Shown: piece by piece, positions 12,160-24,110 of the stretch
Layout: each line of letters opens with the position of its first letter
Position numbering within the stretch: the first letter of the stretch is position 1
DNA from: Girardinichthys multiradiatus
Lineage: Eukaryota; Chordata; Actinopteri; Cyprinodontiformes; Goodeidae
NCBI RefSeq assembly: GCF_021462225.1
Contig: NC_061806.1
Span: 23,456,144 to 23,520,143, forward strand
DNA: 64,000 bases
Direction of reading: 5' to 3'
Made by a program: the position numbers and the translations under genes
Notes under the pieces: model-generated
Seen by the model: the letters and a program-made list of their open reading frames with translations, nothing else
Database searches by the model: none
Told to the model about the DNA's origin: nothing

Positions 12160-12925
12160 GTTTGGTGTGATGCTGCTGAAAAAAAATGTGACATTTTACA
12201 AATTTTTACCAAGTGTGCAAGTATCGCAACCAATCTTATAAAAACTGTGCACAAAATGCATCGGTTTCTTATTTTTATTTTAATTAATGGTACTAACTAC
12301 TTTTTTAAATTTTCCCTTTAATCTTTAATCTGTTGGCAACTGTAGTACGTGTGAGTTTGAAGTGTGAAAGAGTAATCTAGGTTATTTTTGAAATAAAATC
12401 CAACAAGTCATTTGCAGCAGGAAACACAATACTGAGAATTGATCAGACTTCACACCCTGCTGGGAAATTACAGATAGGGTTAAAGGCAATACTCATGTAG
12501 GAAATTTTAAATGCAGCAACAAACGTAACTGTGATAAAATGACAAATTGTAGTGTCATTTGTTCCTTTGGTTTCTCTTTATAGCAACAGGAACAATCTTC
12601 ATGATAGTACTAATACTGATTTCCTTTATAGAAATCCTGTGTCTCCATAAACACAACAAGGCTTAACTCTTAACTCTTAACTCTTTTTCCATTTTAACAT
12701 TAGACATTTTAAAATGGATAGTCTACACTCATTGTTTGGCTTGACCTCCCTTTTAAAATAACACTTTATTTCGACTAGTTTTCAAACAAAATGTCCACAG
12801 AACATAAATCCAATAGTTTGGGGTTTTATTCTTGGTCCATCAAAGGACTAAAGCTGCTTGAAGATCCTATGAGGTCCCTTAGAGATGAATGTAAATCAGT
12901 GTAATGCCCTCTGAAGTCATGGAAA
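12160..12925. other. No gene or repeat recognised
   Basis: AT-rich sequence with no supported coding region and no clear mobile-element hallmark. Confidence 0.3.
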
Positions 12926-12931
12926 CATGAT

Positions 12932-12978
12932 TGTGTGTGTGTGTGTGTGTGTGCGTGCGTGTGTGTGTGTGTGTGTAT
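12932..12978 (+). repeat. (GT)n microsatellite
   Basis: A run of GT dinucleotides of about 47 bp, interrupted by GC steps in the middle ('gtgcgtgcgtgt'). Confidence 0.95.
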
Positions 12979-13164
12979 GCAAGTGTTTATTTACTTAGTT
13001 AAACAGGCTAAAACCCAGCCGCCACTTGTATGATCCTCTGTCTCCATTCCTTATCAACAGCACTTTGTCGTCCCTGCCTCGCTGTCAGTGCTGTGTGTCT
13101 GAACCACCTCTCTGCCTGATAGCCAGCAGCCACCTAAATACACCTGCACTCTGTCAAACTGCAG

Positions 13165-13167
<3 letters not shown>

Positions 13168-13198
<31 letters not shown>

Positions 13199-13229
13199 AC
13201 CCCCCCCCCCCCCCCCCCGCCCCCCCCCC
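13168..13229 (+). repeat. 62-bp poly-C tract
   Basis: Sixty of 62 bases are C, broken only by an A at 13199 and a G at 13219. On the other strand this is a G tract that could fold into G-quadruplexes. The proline- and glycine-rich frames seen across it on the two strands are artefacts of this composition. Confidence 0.95.
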
Positions 13230-13234
13230 ACACA

Positions 13235-14385
13235 CTACACACTGACTCATCAGACACAGTCATGTGTGCTTTGGTTGTACTTACATATATTTCCCGTTTA
13301 TTTTATAGGCAAAAATAACGTATTAAATTAAATATCAGAAATCCAAATAGTTTGTTCACTGTTGAAATGATTGGCACCATTGTTGCATCTCCGTTGTATT
13401 CAAAGGTAAACATTTTCATTACATAATCTGTTCTCAGAAATTGTAAATCTAAAACATTTCCCTTCAGATAACATGTAACTTTATGAAACTCGATCAACAC
13501 GCAAACAGTCAGTCATTCATTAAGTGTGTTTCCACAAATGTCAGTGTACTGCAGAAACAAATTGGACAATTAGGCATAGCTGCACGTCTCTCTGTTGTAG
13601 CTGGGTCTTGATTGTGACGAGGAAAACAGGAAAACGATTATGCTGAATTTTCATACAAGGAAAGCGATTATGCTGAATTTGCATGCAATGCTTTAAGAGC
13701 TCCAGCTGTTTTTCTTCATTTGGAGTTCAAACAAGAAAAAACAATGTTTGACAGCTGCCATTAGTAAATTGTTGTGCTGACTATAATGATGTCTTTAAAT
13801 TGCTAAAATAAACCGTGGATTTTTTTATTTTACTTTTCTTTGCAGCCGTCATAATTTTCTCACCTTTAATCCATTTCACCAAATGTTTATCACAAATCAG
13901 ATTTCTTTCACTAAAGCCAGTGCTCTAATCCATGCCAACAATTCTTTCTCTAATCCACCATAATGTATATATTTTGTCTCCATCCCTTTATCCCTCCAGC
14001 TCTCTACTTTCTAGCATTTCACTGTCTGCTTTTCATCATGTGAGGCCCCCTGGCACCGTATAGACACCAACCAGACGTACAACAAGTTAGGAGCCTGATA
14101 ACATGCCCTGTGGCTGCCCTTTTCTTGAACTGAAGACCTCACCCTCCAACACTATGCCAGTGAACACATGGTCCCACCCTGTACAGTGTAAAAACATTGT
14201 TAGAGTTCATTTAATCCAATTTGAGTTGATTTGAGTCATAGAGTAAAGTGTGATTTACTCTGACAGTTGGTAATATATCTTTACTCTATAAGATAAATAA
14301 TAATAAGAGTGAGAAGAATCCATTGTTTATTTTAAGTATTATCAGAAACCCAGTGTTAATTTCCCTAGACAGATTTTTTTATTTG
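13235..14385. other. No gene or repeat recognised
   Basis: Low-complexity and AT-rich sequence. Two near-identical short phrases at about 13635 and 13667 ('gcgattatgctgaatttgca'-like) form a local tandem duplication of about 30 bp. Nothing coding is supported. Confidence 0.3.
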
Positions 14386-14389
14386 GCAT

Positions 14390-14910
14390 CTGCCCACACT
14401 GTCAAAAGTACCATTGCCTGATTGAATGACCATAGTATCATTGTGCTTGATTGTCCAGCAAACTCATTTGACCTGAAGCCATAGAGAAACTATGAAGCAT
14501 TTTTTCCAGAGGAAAATGAGAGACACCAGAACCAACATCCAGATGAGCTGAAGACCACGTTTAAAGCAACCCGGGTTTTCTTAACATCTCAGCAGAGCCA
14601 CAAGGTGATCTCCTCCATAATTGTATTGTTGCAGTAATTTATGCAGAGTCCTTAAGCACTGAGTGCATTGTCTGTACAACACATTCAAGACATTTCTGTA
14701 TTAAAAAGCCTTTCGTGTTATTGGTCTTATGTAACATAATTTTCAGAGAAAATGAATTTTGGTATTCATTAGCTGTTGGCCAATTAGCCATTAATAGAAA
14801 TAAATGCCTGTCACTTTGTGCAGTGAATCTATAAAATGTACAAGTTTCACCGTTTTGAATTTAAATACAGAAATAAATTATCTAGAAAGGATTTTCATTC
14901 TTTAATTTCA
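14390..14910 (+). pseudogene. Tc1 transposase 3' relic
   Basis: The plus strand carries the C-terminal third of a Tc1 transposase in decayed form. 'cttgattgtccagcaaactc' with 'tttgacctgaagcc' corresponds to L-D-W-P-A-N-S-P-D-L-N-P, the block before the catalytic Glu, and the Glu region is disrupted by a stop or frameshift. Downstream come 'gatgagctgaagaccacg' and 'tctcagcagagccacaagg' (D-E-L-K and Q-Q-C-H-K positions). A 3' non-coding part follows with 'acatttctgtattaaaaagc', and a terminus-like stretch around 14840-14900. The 5' half of the element is not seen. Confidence 0.6.
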
Positions 14911-15374
14911 TGGGAAAAATCCATGCCCATGTGACTTCACCTGGTTTGCTAGCAACAGATCAAGAAAAACAAAGAAGTTTCCTGAAAGCCATTGGTGACC
15001 TTAATGTAACCCATGCAAAACTGATGAAATGCAGAAAATTATTATTCTTATTATATGAGGATTCAGTAGCAGCATTGCCTCCTACTGCCTATTACTAATT
15101 AACTCAGGAAAACATGATAATGACAGTTGAACTGGTCTTAAGTTTGCTCTGCATTTACCAACATATTACAGTGATTTCAGTACTGGATCATAGATATAAA
15201 AATGGAGTTAATGTAGAGATGGAAAGTGCTGGAACACTGAGGAAAGGTATAACAATATAACAACCCAGAATGCAGCAGGAGTCCCTGTCTTATGAAACTC
15301 AGACTAAAAGCAGTTATTGTTTGCCTTTTAGCTGGTTAAATTAAATAAGTAAGACGAATAAGGTAAAATCAGCT

Positions 15375-15560
15375 TATACAAAGCAGATTTATTTGTATTA
15401 TACCTTTAACAAGGCACTTTAACCAAGTGCTTTACAGGAAAAAAAGGAAAATAATGAAAAAACTGCATTAGGACACAGGTAATAGATTGGAAAGCTAGAT
15501 TAAAACAGTTACATAGAAAGAAAGAGAAAAATGCTAATTCAAAACAATTAAATTGTTTTA
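15375..15560. repeat. Short dispersed-repeat fragment
   Basis: The words 'atttgtattatacctttaac', 'aaggcactttaacc' and 'aagtgctttacagg' resemble a common fish repeat that starts near a 'ttgtatagcacctt' stretch. Only a fragment is present and the class is unknown. Confidence 0.3.
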
Positions 15561-15569
15561 AATGAGCAA

Positions 15570-17340
15570 AAAAAAAAACCTTTAAAACTAAACAAAAAAA
15601 AGCAATTTAATTGCTAAGCAGATAAAATAAGTGTTTGCCTTTTTTAATAATGTGTGGTACCTAATAATGTTCTACAGGCCTGGCCCATTTTTTTTTACAT
15701 TGTTTGATGTGTTAAAAGATATGGAGCATAGGACAAGTCAATATTATAAATTATGCTTAGGATATGTTCTCAGGTAATTTTTGACTCTTGTGTATGCTAA
15801 AGAAATATATAATAATAATTTTTGTAATTGTGAACGATAAACAATAATAGGTCATTCACAGATTGAATTGGAAATGAGAAGATCTGATTAAATCCAATGT
15901 AATAGAACCTATAGTTTTCATGTAAAGCTTCAGAAATATGAGGATACTGGTTTGTGTATTGATTCCATGCCAAAGTAAAAAATACTAATGCAACTTACAC
16001 AGTAGTTTGCACAAGGCTGTAGTCTTAAAGGAATCTTGGTATACTTTTCTTTTATTGTTCATCTGGCCCCTAACTCTTAATCTATAATGTATTTTGAGTC
16101 TCCTGAGCATAAAGCGTTACTGAAACTTGAATTTTTAACACAGTAGTTTAAATGTACTGTTTTTATTCATTCTTAGCCAAATTACAAAGTAACATACGTA
16201 GGTTTACAGGAACTTGTGCATGTCAGGTTTTACTGTTGAGCTGGAAACGCAGACAGGAGGTAGGCAGAGTCATGTTAAAGAAGTTATTGAAGAAAACAAG
16301 AAGGAGCAAACTGCTGAGATGTCATTGATGTCAACAGGAGGATCTCACAGCGACTGAGTGAAAACTAAGAAAACATATACCATAGAGGGTGATTATTTGC
16401 CCTTTTCTCCATTTATGGTTACAGCATCACACAGCTCCACTCTGTTCAACCTTGCTATGCTCAACACGATTCCATTGACTTACGACAGGAGGTGTGGCTT
16501 GAAGCGAAAACTCCAGATGTCGTGTGTTGTGCTTCATTACCTTGCGACCATTGAACATCCTGTACAGCTCAGTTGTTTGATGACACTTTTGATGAAAACG
16601 CTTGTTTCTGTCCATCAGTACAATGTATATATATAAATATCTTATCAATTCTACCAGTATGTATTCACGAACACACAGAAAATACAGTGTATGTTTCACA
16701 CATGATGTTATTACTATAGTAGCACAAAGGAAAAAGTATGAAATTAGTTTGTAATACTAAATTCAATAAAGCTTTGCTTTCTGGCATTTTATTTTTATTT
16801 ACAGACTTTTTTTGTAGACCTTATAAATGTTAAAATGTACGCTAATGTTTAGAACACTTCTAGAGCAGACAGTTTTGCTTGTTTTAAACCTAGAATAAAG
16901 ACGTTGGTTAAAACCAAAACTATGAATAAACATATCACTGATTAATGTCTTAATAAGACCTATGTGTAGCTTCTTTGTTGAAATCAACTCTCTTGCTTAA
17001 TGGGATGATTCCAACCTGCTGCAAATCTCTGAAGTCATTAACTTGCAGCACAAACGCCTTTCTGTTTAGCTATCATAATTTAAGTTTCTCAGCCCAAAAT
17101 AATTTAAACAAAATTCTTGAAGTGAATTGGATGAAAGGCAATAGCTATTGCATGCTGTATCAACAAAAACACCACCAACATGAATGTCATTAATTTGCAA
17201 AGGTTGATGTTTTTTTTCTCATCATTATCTGCAAAAAATGATATACAAACTTCCAAGAAGCAATTCATAACCCATTTTCAGTCTGAATTACCACTGACAA
17301 CATAACCCTTTCCACCACTAAGCCTCTCTTTAAAATCAAT
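15570..17340. other. No gene recognised
   Basis: AT-rich sequence. Overlapping frames of 90-92 codons on both strands at 16358-16699 have no domain, and no splice context supports an exon. Confidence 0.3.
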
Positions 17341-17424
17341 CATCTACTTGAAATCACTCTCTTATGCTTTCCCCATCAGCCTTGGGCCAGCTATTTGTCA
17401 TTCTCTCATGCAAAGCCCCTACAC

Positions 17425-17486
17425 TATATAACACTGCAGACAGACCTGAAGAGCGGACAGGAAGAGCACACAGGAGCTGTGTGAGT
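17425..17486 (+). promoter_or_regulatory. Possible TATA promoter with first exon and splice donor
   Basis: A TATATAA word at 17425-17431 is followed about 30 bp later by a purine-rich stretch, and then by a good splice-donor match 'CTGT|GTGAGT' with the GT at 17481. This arrangement would fit a short non-coding first exon. There is no acceptor or transcript evidence and such words occur by chance, so the call is weak. Confidence 0.2.
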
Positions 17487-17489
17487 ACT

Positions 17490-19920
17490 TTTGCAGGGTT
17501 TGTGGAACAATGGTGTGCTGTCCAGGATGCAGCTCTCTGCTCTACACTTTCACCAGCAAAAAAAAACATTGCATTGCTTTAAGAGGTTAAAGATGTATTT
17601 GGTTAGACGTGAGAGGAGCTGTGTGTGGGTTGAGGAGAAAGATATTCTCTTTTTATTGAGAGAACTGAATCAGTATATTTTCTTCTTTTACCCTTGTGTA
17701 GATGTACATGCTTTTAAGTGCTCACGCTTGCTTCCTTGCATGCATGTGTTTGCGTTTGGGAAGACCTCAGCCTACATTGTGGTGGCCCAGAGCCAGCTGT
17801 GAGCTCCATGTGGAGGAGGATGCATCAAGGGGTCAGGAGCTGGCAGCTGGCAGTCAGGGAGAGCATCCAGCACTGGGTGCAGAGGCTCCAGAAATTAGTA
17901 GCTGCACACATTCAGAGCTGTATGCGTGTGCTGAAAGGGAATTTAAGACAGAAAATATATAGAGAGGAAACAGGAGCATGGAAACGTTGTGTCTATAAAA
18001 TCAGATAAGCACTTTAACACATTAGCAGCTCGAAAAACACATGGCCCAACCCCAAAGGAGTTTACTCCCCACTGTCAGACACACACTGTTCTGGGTTTGT
18101 GGCCGAGCAGTCATTAACACCTTCACTGGGTGTCTGGTTTTCCTCTGACAAAGCTGATGGTTTTGACCTCAGGAGTGGAGAGGCCATACAGAAAGTTACA
18201 TGTGTTGTTTCCAGGGACCACATAACAACTTCACAGCATGTTTCATAGGGGAGACAGAAGTCTCCAGAATATCTCAAATTCAGATTATCCTGATTCATTC
18301 TACAACACAGTTCCCTGGAAACTGTGCATGGCTGTGTAAAATGTCCCTAGACCACGAGAAAATTATTTGTGAAAATTATAAATCAAACAAAGTCAGTCAA
18401 ATGAATATTTGAGGTATAAATGAACCAATACTGTAATACACTGTATTTGGGATGTTATGTATAAAATGCAGTAACACAAGAAGGAATAACCTGAAAAAGG
18501 ACAGTTAATCTGGAAATGATCTTTAAATATCTGGATATTATTCAGAGTAGGCATGGGCTAGTATAGCATTCTCACAGTATGATAACAGGAGTAGTAATAA
18601 AAATACTTTTAGTTTTTTAGCATTTACACAAACATTTAAACCCAAAGTATATATTATGAAATATTCTATTATGTAAAAGAGAAAAGGAATAATTTTGTTC
18701 TCCTAATGTCGTGCTGCTAAAATAACATGTTGATTAGTACATTTACAATAACGGTGTGTCTAACATTCCTTTGTTGCTATTTTGAGTCTGATACATGCTC
18801 CTAACAATCTAATTTTAGCAGATTAAATGTCTGCCCAGGTAGCCAGGATGCAGTCTGCTGCATAACAGGCATACTACTCGGCTGTAGTTTCCAAACAGCT
18901 TCATAAGAGTATTAAATGGGGCTCGTGTGTACCCTCTTTACACTATTGTGTATAATACTTTTGTTTCAGTGGTGTTAGGAGACAAGATGTCATTATAAAA
19001 CAACCCTCCCACATTGCCTTCACATGTTTAATATTAACTTATGCAATTTGATTACCTCAAATGCAAGGCCGCCTTGGATGTTGAATAATTGCACCGCTGG
19101 ATTGCTGTAACTCTCAAACGTCACGTATGCTACACATATTCACCGATGCTACAGAATCAACGTAACTGTGGCTTAAATGGCGCAGCAATGAGCCAATCAT
19201 GAAACCACCTTGAAATCACATGTGGATGATCAAGATTGCTTGAAATGTAATTGAAGATTTATTGATCATTTGATTATTTAGTCTGTGGACTTCTTATTCC
19301 AGGTTCTGATTTAAGCAGATTTTCATGTTTCTTTACAAAAGATGGTAGGATGGAATGGAAGATGGATAGATGGAGTAGGAGTTTGTCTAGAAAAGTAGTT
19401 AATAAATAGCTAAGCCAAAGATTGAAGTTCTCAATTTATCACTACATTTACGTTGTTCCTCTCCCATAGATATGGATCACCAGTGAAAGAACAACACTCT
19501 GAATCCAAGCAGCTAAGATGAGCTTCTTCCATATCGTGTCTTGGCTTAGCCTTAGAGGCGTGGTGAGAAGCTCCGTCATCCAGGGGGACCTCATAATATA
19601 GCTGGTGCTGCTGCTCCTCCTCACTGAAAGAAGTCAGTCTAGGAGGTTTCGGTATCTGATCAAGTTGTGCACTGGGTGTCCTCCTTTCATGAGTCCCACT
19701 GAGAGAGACAATGTGTCATAATCCCATGGACTGTGTATGTGCTTTTGTCTGAATTCTGTATTTTAGTTCCTGCATTTTCAGTGGTTATTTTCTACATTTA
19801 TTTTCTTAGTGTTGAGTTATATTCTTACTCCGAGTCTCTGTTCTGCCATGAGCTGCATCGTGGCATATGGTTTGAATCTCGGCCTGATGTCTTTCTGCAT
19901 GGAAAATCCAAAAAAGGATA
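17490..19920. other. No gene recognised; GC-richer patch near 17760-17930
   Basis: Overlapping frames at 17491-18008 share the same DNA and show no domain. The 17760-17930 part is richer in G and C and non-repetitive. No mobile-element hallmark is recognised in the rest. Confidence 0.25.
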
Positions 19921-19924
19921 AACA

Positions 19925-20370
19925 ACAAAAAAAAAATGGACTTGAGTTCTTGTAGTTGAAGATGTTTCGCTCTTCATCCAAAGAGCTTTCTCAATTCAAA
20001 GCTAGAGAGGAGGAAGCTCCAAGCTTTTAGCGGTTTTGGACTAATGACACCCTTATTGTTGTTATTGACTGTTTTTGACAATTGAAATCTGAGGCCTCCA
20101 CCTCTGTTTAGAGTTGGGTTTTTTTTCGCTTGATCTAAATAGCTTCCTTCACTCTTCTCTCAAACCATCTATCTTCTCTGTCCAAAATATTAAAATATTT
20201 CTCTCAAGAGAGTGTCCCTTATCCTTGAGGTGTAGGTGCACTGCTGAGGTTTTTCATGTGGAGCTGACTCTCCTGTGCTGAGCTATGCGTCTGTTAAGAG
20301 GCTGTTTAGCTTTTCCATTATAGAGGCCTGTTTCTCACTTGGGATCAACACATAATTATGTGAGATGAAT
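19925..20370 (-). pseudogene. Penelope-like element 3' relic (GIY-YIG endonuclease end)
   Basis: On the minus strand, from about 20350 downwards, broken frames read KQPLNRRIAQHRR, then AVHLHLKDKGHSLE, then a W-F-E-R-like and V-K-E-A-like stretch, and finally PNSKQRW (normally PSLNRGG). This is the order found at the C-terminal end of Penelope-like proteins of fish, in and after the GIY-YIG nuclease domain. It is followed by the usual 3' part with 'gaagagcgaaacatcttc' (minus strand). Stops and frameshifts make it inactive. The reverse transcriptase part is absent, which fits 5' truncation. Subfamily (Neptune or Poseidon type) is not determined. Confidence 0.65.
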
Positions 20371-20379
20371 AATACATAT

Positions 20380-23200
20380 TTTACTTCATATTGACCCAAT
20401 CAGGGTTTAATCAAACCTCTACTGACACATATGGTAAAGCTGTTAACTAATGCATGCAAATCTTCCATAGGTATAGTGATATACTCATCACTCATAGTGA
20501 CAGAGACTATGAGTGTAAGGTATCTAAGCTTCCATGTGACTGTTAAAAACATTCACTGGTTGGCTGCCAGATGTTTTCTGAATAAATATCAGCATAAAAC
20601 GTATTTGCCAATAATTCCTTTCAAACCAAAGGATATTCCAATCAAAGCACCTTTAATCATGACTGTCAGTCACTCACTGAGGTGGAATGTATTCGTCTAG
20701 CTCTGTTATAAAATATGCCACAACATCTGTGAAGCTACTTGGGGTACTAACATTTCAGTATGCTCCCAGCTAAAGCAAACAATTGGGAAGCATATTGGGA
20801 AGGAATTAGGGACAGATTTGAGACAGGCTGCATTGTTAAGTCTCCACTGGTGACATGTCTGTTTCAGTCTACAGATGGCCTGACCTGGCAAGCGCTGGGT
20901 GAACCTGGCAGACCCTGCCAAGATCTGAAAAGTATTGACTGTGCAGGATCTGGAAGTTTGAAATGTTCATCTATCAAGCAATGGTTTCAAGGTAACTTGT
21001 CAAAATGAAATTTAGGTGGGTGGTGCTCAAAAAAATATGGGACAATTTAAAAAGAGAAGAAAAACAGATAAAGTTGCAGGTACTTTTCCTCATGGCTTAC
21101 TTTAAAAGCTTCTCGGACTCAATTTCTCATTCAATCAGGAATATCCTCTCATTCCAAAAACAAAACTCCAATTCACAAACATACACACATTCACATAAAT
21201 CAGGAAATAGACCAACACCTGCTCATTTGCTCATTTTCAAGCTGAAAAACCAAACAGATGCCGGCATCTCCTTCTGGCATGGTGCCGGCCGCGGTGGCAC
21301 CAGTGGTTGGCCGCAGCTCGCTCATCATTCCACAAAACCCCGGACAGATGTCCCAGAGCCTGGGAGGCAGGTGGGCCGGGTTACCCACCCTCCTCTCGCT
21401 CTGCTCCACCGCAGTGATGCTGGCAGCTCTTCAGACCTGCTGGGTATAACCTTTAATTCACATGCTTTTCCTGGCACAGTGGGCCAAGGGGCTGCCATCT
21501 GCCTGGCCTGTTACAAAGACAGTAGAATGAGCAAGAGAGGCTGAGAACAAAATCAGAAGGGGACAAGTGTGCCTGTCCATGGAGACACACCACATAATGT
21601 TGTTTTGGTGGTCCATCGGTCGGTGGTTCATGTGTAACATCTCATACAAGACCAAAAATTACACATCAGCTCTATGATGGTATCTTTACTTAAAACCAGG
21701 CAGGCAGCTCTACTTGTTTTTTAGGCATTTCCATCAGTAACGGTGTCACTAGTCACATCATACCTATTATAATTACTAACTAATATCTAACCATAAAATA
21801 ACTGCACATTACGTTGCTTTTTCAGATCGTTGGGCCGCCTTGCTATTGACGATCCCGCCCCCACTGAGATGGTACTCACTTGTACCAAACCGAACCATGT
21901 AGAGTAAAACTGACTTGAGACGAACTGTGCTGAGTACGTACTAATGCAAACGGGGCATTAGTTTGGAGGCCCGCAAACTTATGCAGCCTGGTTATTGCAG
22001 CTATTTGTTTCTTACATTTTTCCTCCAACAGATTTGGTTGCTCTTTGGCTAAATAACGCAGCATTACAATAAAGGTGGACCACGTTTTATCACTGATTTA
22101 GGGTGCAAAAATATTTTATTCGTTATTTTTCTGTATCTGTATTTGTATTTTATTTGTTATTTTTCTGTATTTGAATCCGAACTTTCTCAGTCTGAACTAA
22201 ATCTTGCCTTAGGCTTCATAAGAGATAAGAGATTTTAAAAAAGCCATCTCTGGACAAGCGGGGAAAAGGGGAAAGAGAGAAAATAGAGCTTCTACATTTA
22301 ATTTTCTTCATTTAATGAAGAGACAGAATGATAAAGGCAAAAAGGAAGCAGGCAAGTCTGACAGAGAAGATAAATGATGAGCGATATGCAACGCATGTGC
22401 AAGATAATGAATCGAAAGAAAATGTTAGAAATAGAAAAAAACAAGGAAGAAAATGGAGAAAGGAGAGAAAGGATAAGAGGGGTGCCGCAGAGACGCAGCC
22501 ACAGGCCTGCTGTGTGGTGCATGGCAGAGACTTATCATTCAGCTAATTATGATCAGGCTTTTCCCTGCAGGCACAGCAGTGCTGCAAATGGAAAGTCTTT
22601 GTTCTCACACAGCCCCATGGAAGCGATGGGGCATGGCGCCATGCAGATGAGACGTGTGTACAAACACATAAACACGTACACATACACGCACGCACACAAA
22701 CAGAGAAACACAAGCTAGCGTAGCGCCTCATTAACACTACGCACACGCTCTACATTTACTCCTACACAAACACACAGAGTCCCCATTCACACCAAACTTA
22801 TCTCCTAATGCTCCTTGCCAGTTATTTGTACTTTCTGTCGTATGGAGACTCACACCCTCGCTCATAATCACTACATAAACACTGAAGACAAGCAACCCAC
22901 AAACATCATCATCAGATACAGCTTTGGAACATTGCGATGACACTATCAATTACGTTTGCACCTACTGAGCCAAGTTATTCATCTCTATTAAAAAATATGG
23001 GACTCTTTTAGAAAGACCAGCAGGGTATTCAATTAGAAAAGTGAAGAAAACAAAAGATTTATACCCAACAAGTATTAAAGAGGCTATGTAATAGTAAATT
23101 CTTGCTTCATATTAATTAGGTCTTTGGTGCCCATTTTGAACAAAACTTGTGGGGTCTAATATAAAGCAGAGTTTCTATTTGTTTAAAAAATGAACTATTA
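20380..23200. other. No gene recognised; GC-rich block at 21240-21480
   Basis: A 179-codon frame at 21005-21544 is the longest non-transposon frame here. It has no domain, its start lies in AT-rich DNA, and other frames are equally open across the GC-rich block, so it is not called as a gene. The 21240-21480 block and 22540-22660 ('cagctaattatgatcaggct') are complex and could be regulatory. A purine-rich stretch lies near 22420-22480. Confidence 0.25.
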
Positions 23201-23215
23201 AATTGCAACTAACTG

Positions 23216-24110
23216 GCACTTTCTATAGGAATGAAAAACAAACAAAACAAAAAAAACACTGTGTTAATGGCAGCAATAGCTCTGCCAGTGGCTTTGTCCA
23301 GAAAGGTGACACAGGTAAAAACAGAACTACTGACCCGCAAGTTCTTTCTTTGGGACAGAAAAAACAGAGAACACATAACGGCAGCAATAGTGAGTGTCTT
23401 TGTCCAAAATGTGACTGAGCTGAACATATAAGTACTGAGCAGGAAAACTTTCTATGAGCCAGAAAAATAAACAGAGTACACAAAGTTAATGGGCTGCACG
23501 GTGGCGCTGTTGGTAGCACTGTTGCCTTGCAGCAAGAAGGTCCTGGGTTCAATTCCCAGCCTGGGGTCTTTCTGCATGGAGTTTGCATGTTCTCCCTGTG
23601 CATGTGTGGGTTCTCACTGGGTACTCCGGCTTCCTCCCACAGTCCAAAGACATGCCTGTTAGGTTAATTGGTCACTCTAAAATTGCCCTTAGGTGTATGA
23701 ATGAGTGTGTGCATGGTTGTTTGTGTGTTGCCCTGCGATGGACTGGCGACCTGTTCAGGGTGTACCCTGCCTCTCGCCCATGGATTGCTGGAGATAGGCA
23801 CCAGCTCCCCTGTGACCCACTGTGGAAGAAGTGGCAGAAAATGACTGACTGACTGACTGACAAAGTTAATGGCAGCTATAACTGCAATACATCCAATGCA
23901 AAGTAACAAAAGACATCATACATAGAAGATGGCATCAATGTACCCATTAATGGCTTTGCCCAAGAGAAGAAAACCCAAATAAAGAAACCCTTAGCAAATA
24001 ATCCTTTCTATAGGACAGAAAAACAGAGTACACAAGGTTAATTGGCAGCAGTAGCTCCATCAAAGCCATTGTCCATTTGTACATCAGTAGAAACATTCCC
24101 ATAAATTATA
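23216..24110 (+). repeat. Degenerate tandem repeat, units of about 75-130 bp, split by a SINE-like element
   Basis: Related units begin near 23216, 23341, 23448 and 24003. Each has a 'tttctat-gga' start, an 'acagagtacacaaagttaatgg'-like core and a 'ggcagcaatagctc' part, and most then have a 'tttgtcc-aaa-gtgac' part. The third unit is interrupted by the element at 23493-23859 and resumes after it. The units are diverged, so the array is old. Frames across it are not called as genes. Confidence 0.6.
23493..23859 (+). mobile_element. tRNA-derived SINE-like element with 13-bp target duplication
   Basis: The 5' part looks tRNA-derived: 'ggtggcgctgttgg' resembles an A box, and 'ggttcaattcc' matches the pol III B-box consensus. 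The body has words common to a family found across fish ('cggcttcctcccacagtcca', 'gcgatggactggcgacctgt'), and the 3' end is a run of TGAC. The 13 bases 'acaaagttaatgg' at 23480-23492 and 23860-23872 are an exact target duplication, and the insertion lies inside a tandem-repeat unit. Decayed relatives occur at 10735, 37505 and 49195. Confidence 0.75.

Noticed and set aside
13026..13331. Proline-rich and glycine-rich frames on opposite strands
   Set aside because: They exist only because of the poly-C tract at 13168-13229.
17354..18008. Several overlapping frames suggesting an exon cluster
   Set aside because: They overlap in different frames and strands, have no domain, and no consistent splice sites link them.
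21005..21544. 179-codon plus-strand frame that could be a gene
   Set aside because: No domain or signal is visible, the first half lies in AT-rich DNA, and several other frames are open across the same GC-rich patch, so chance is the simplest reading.
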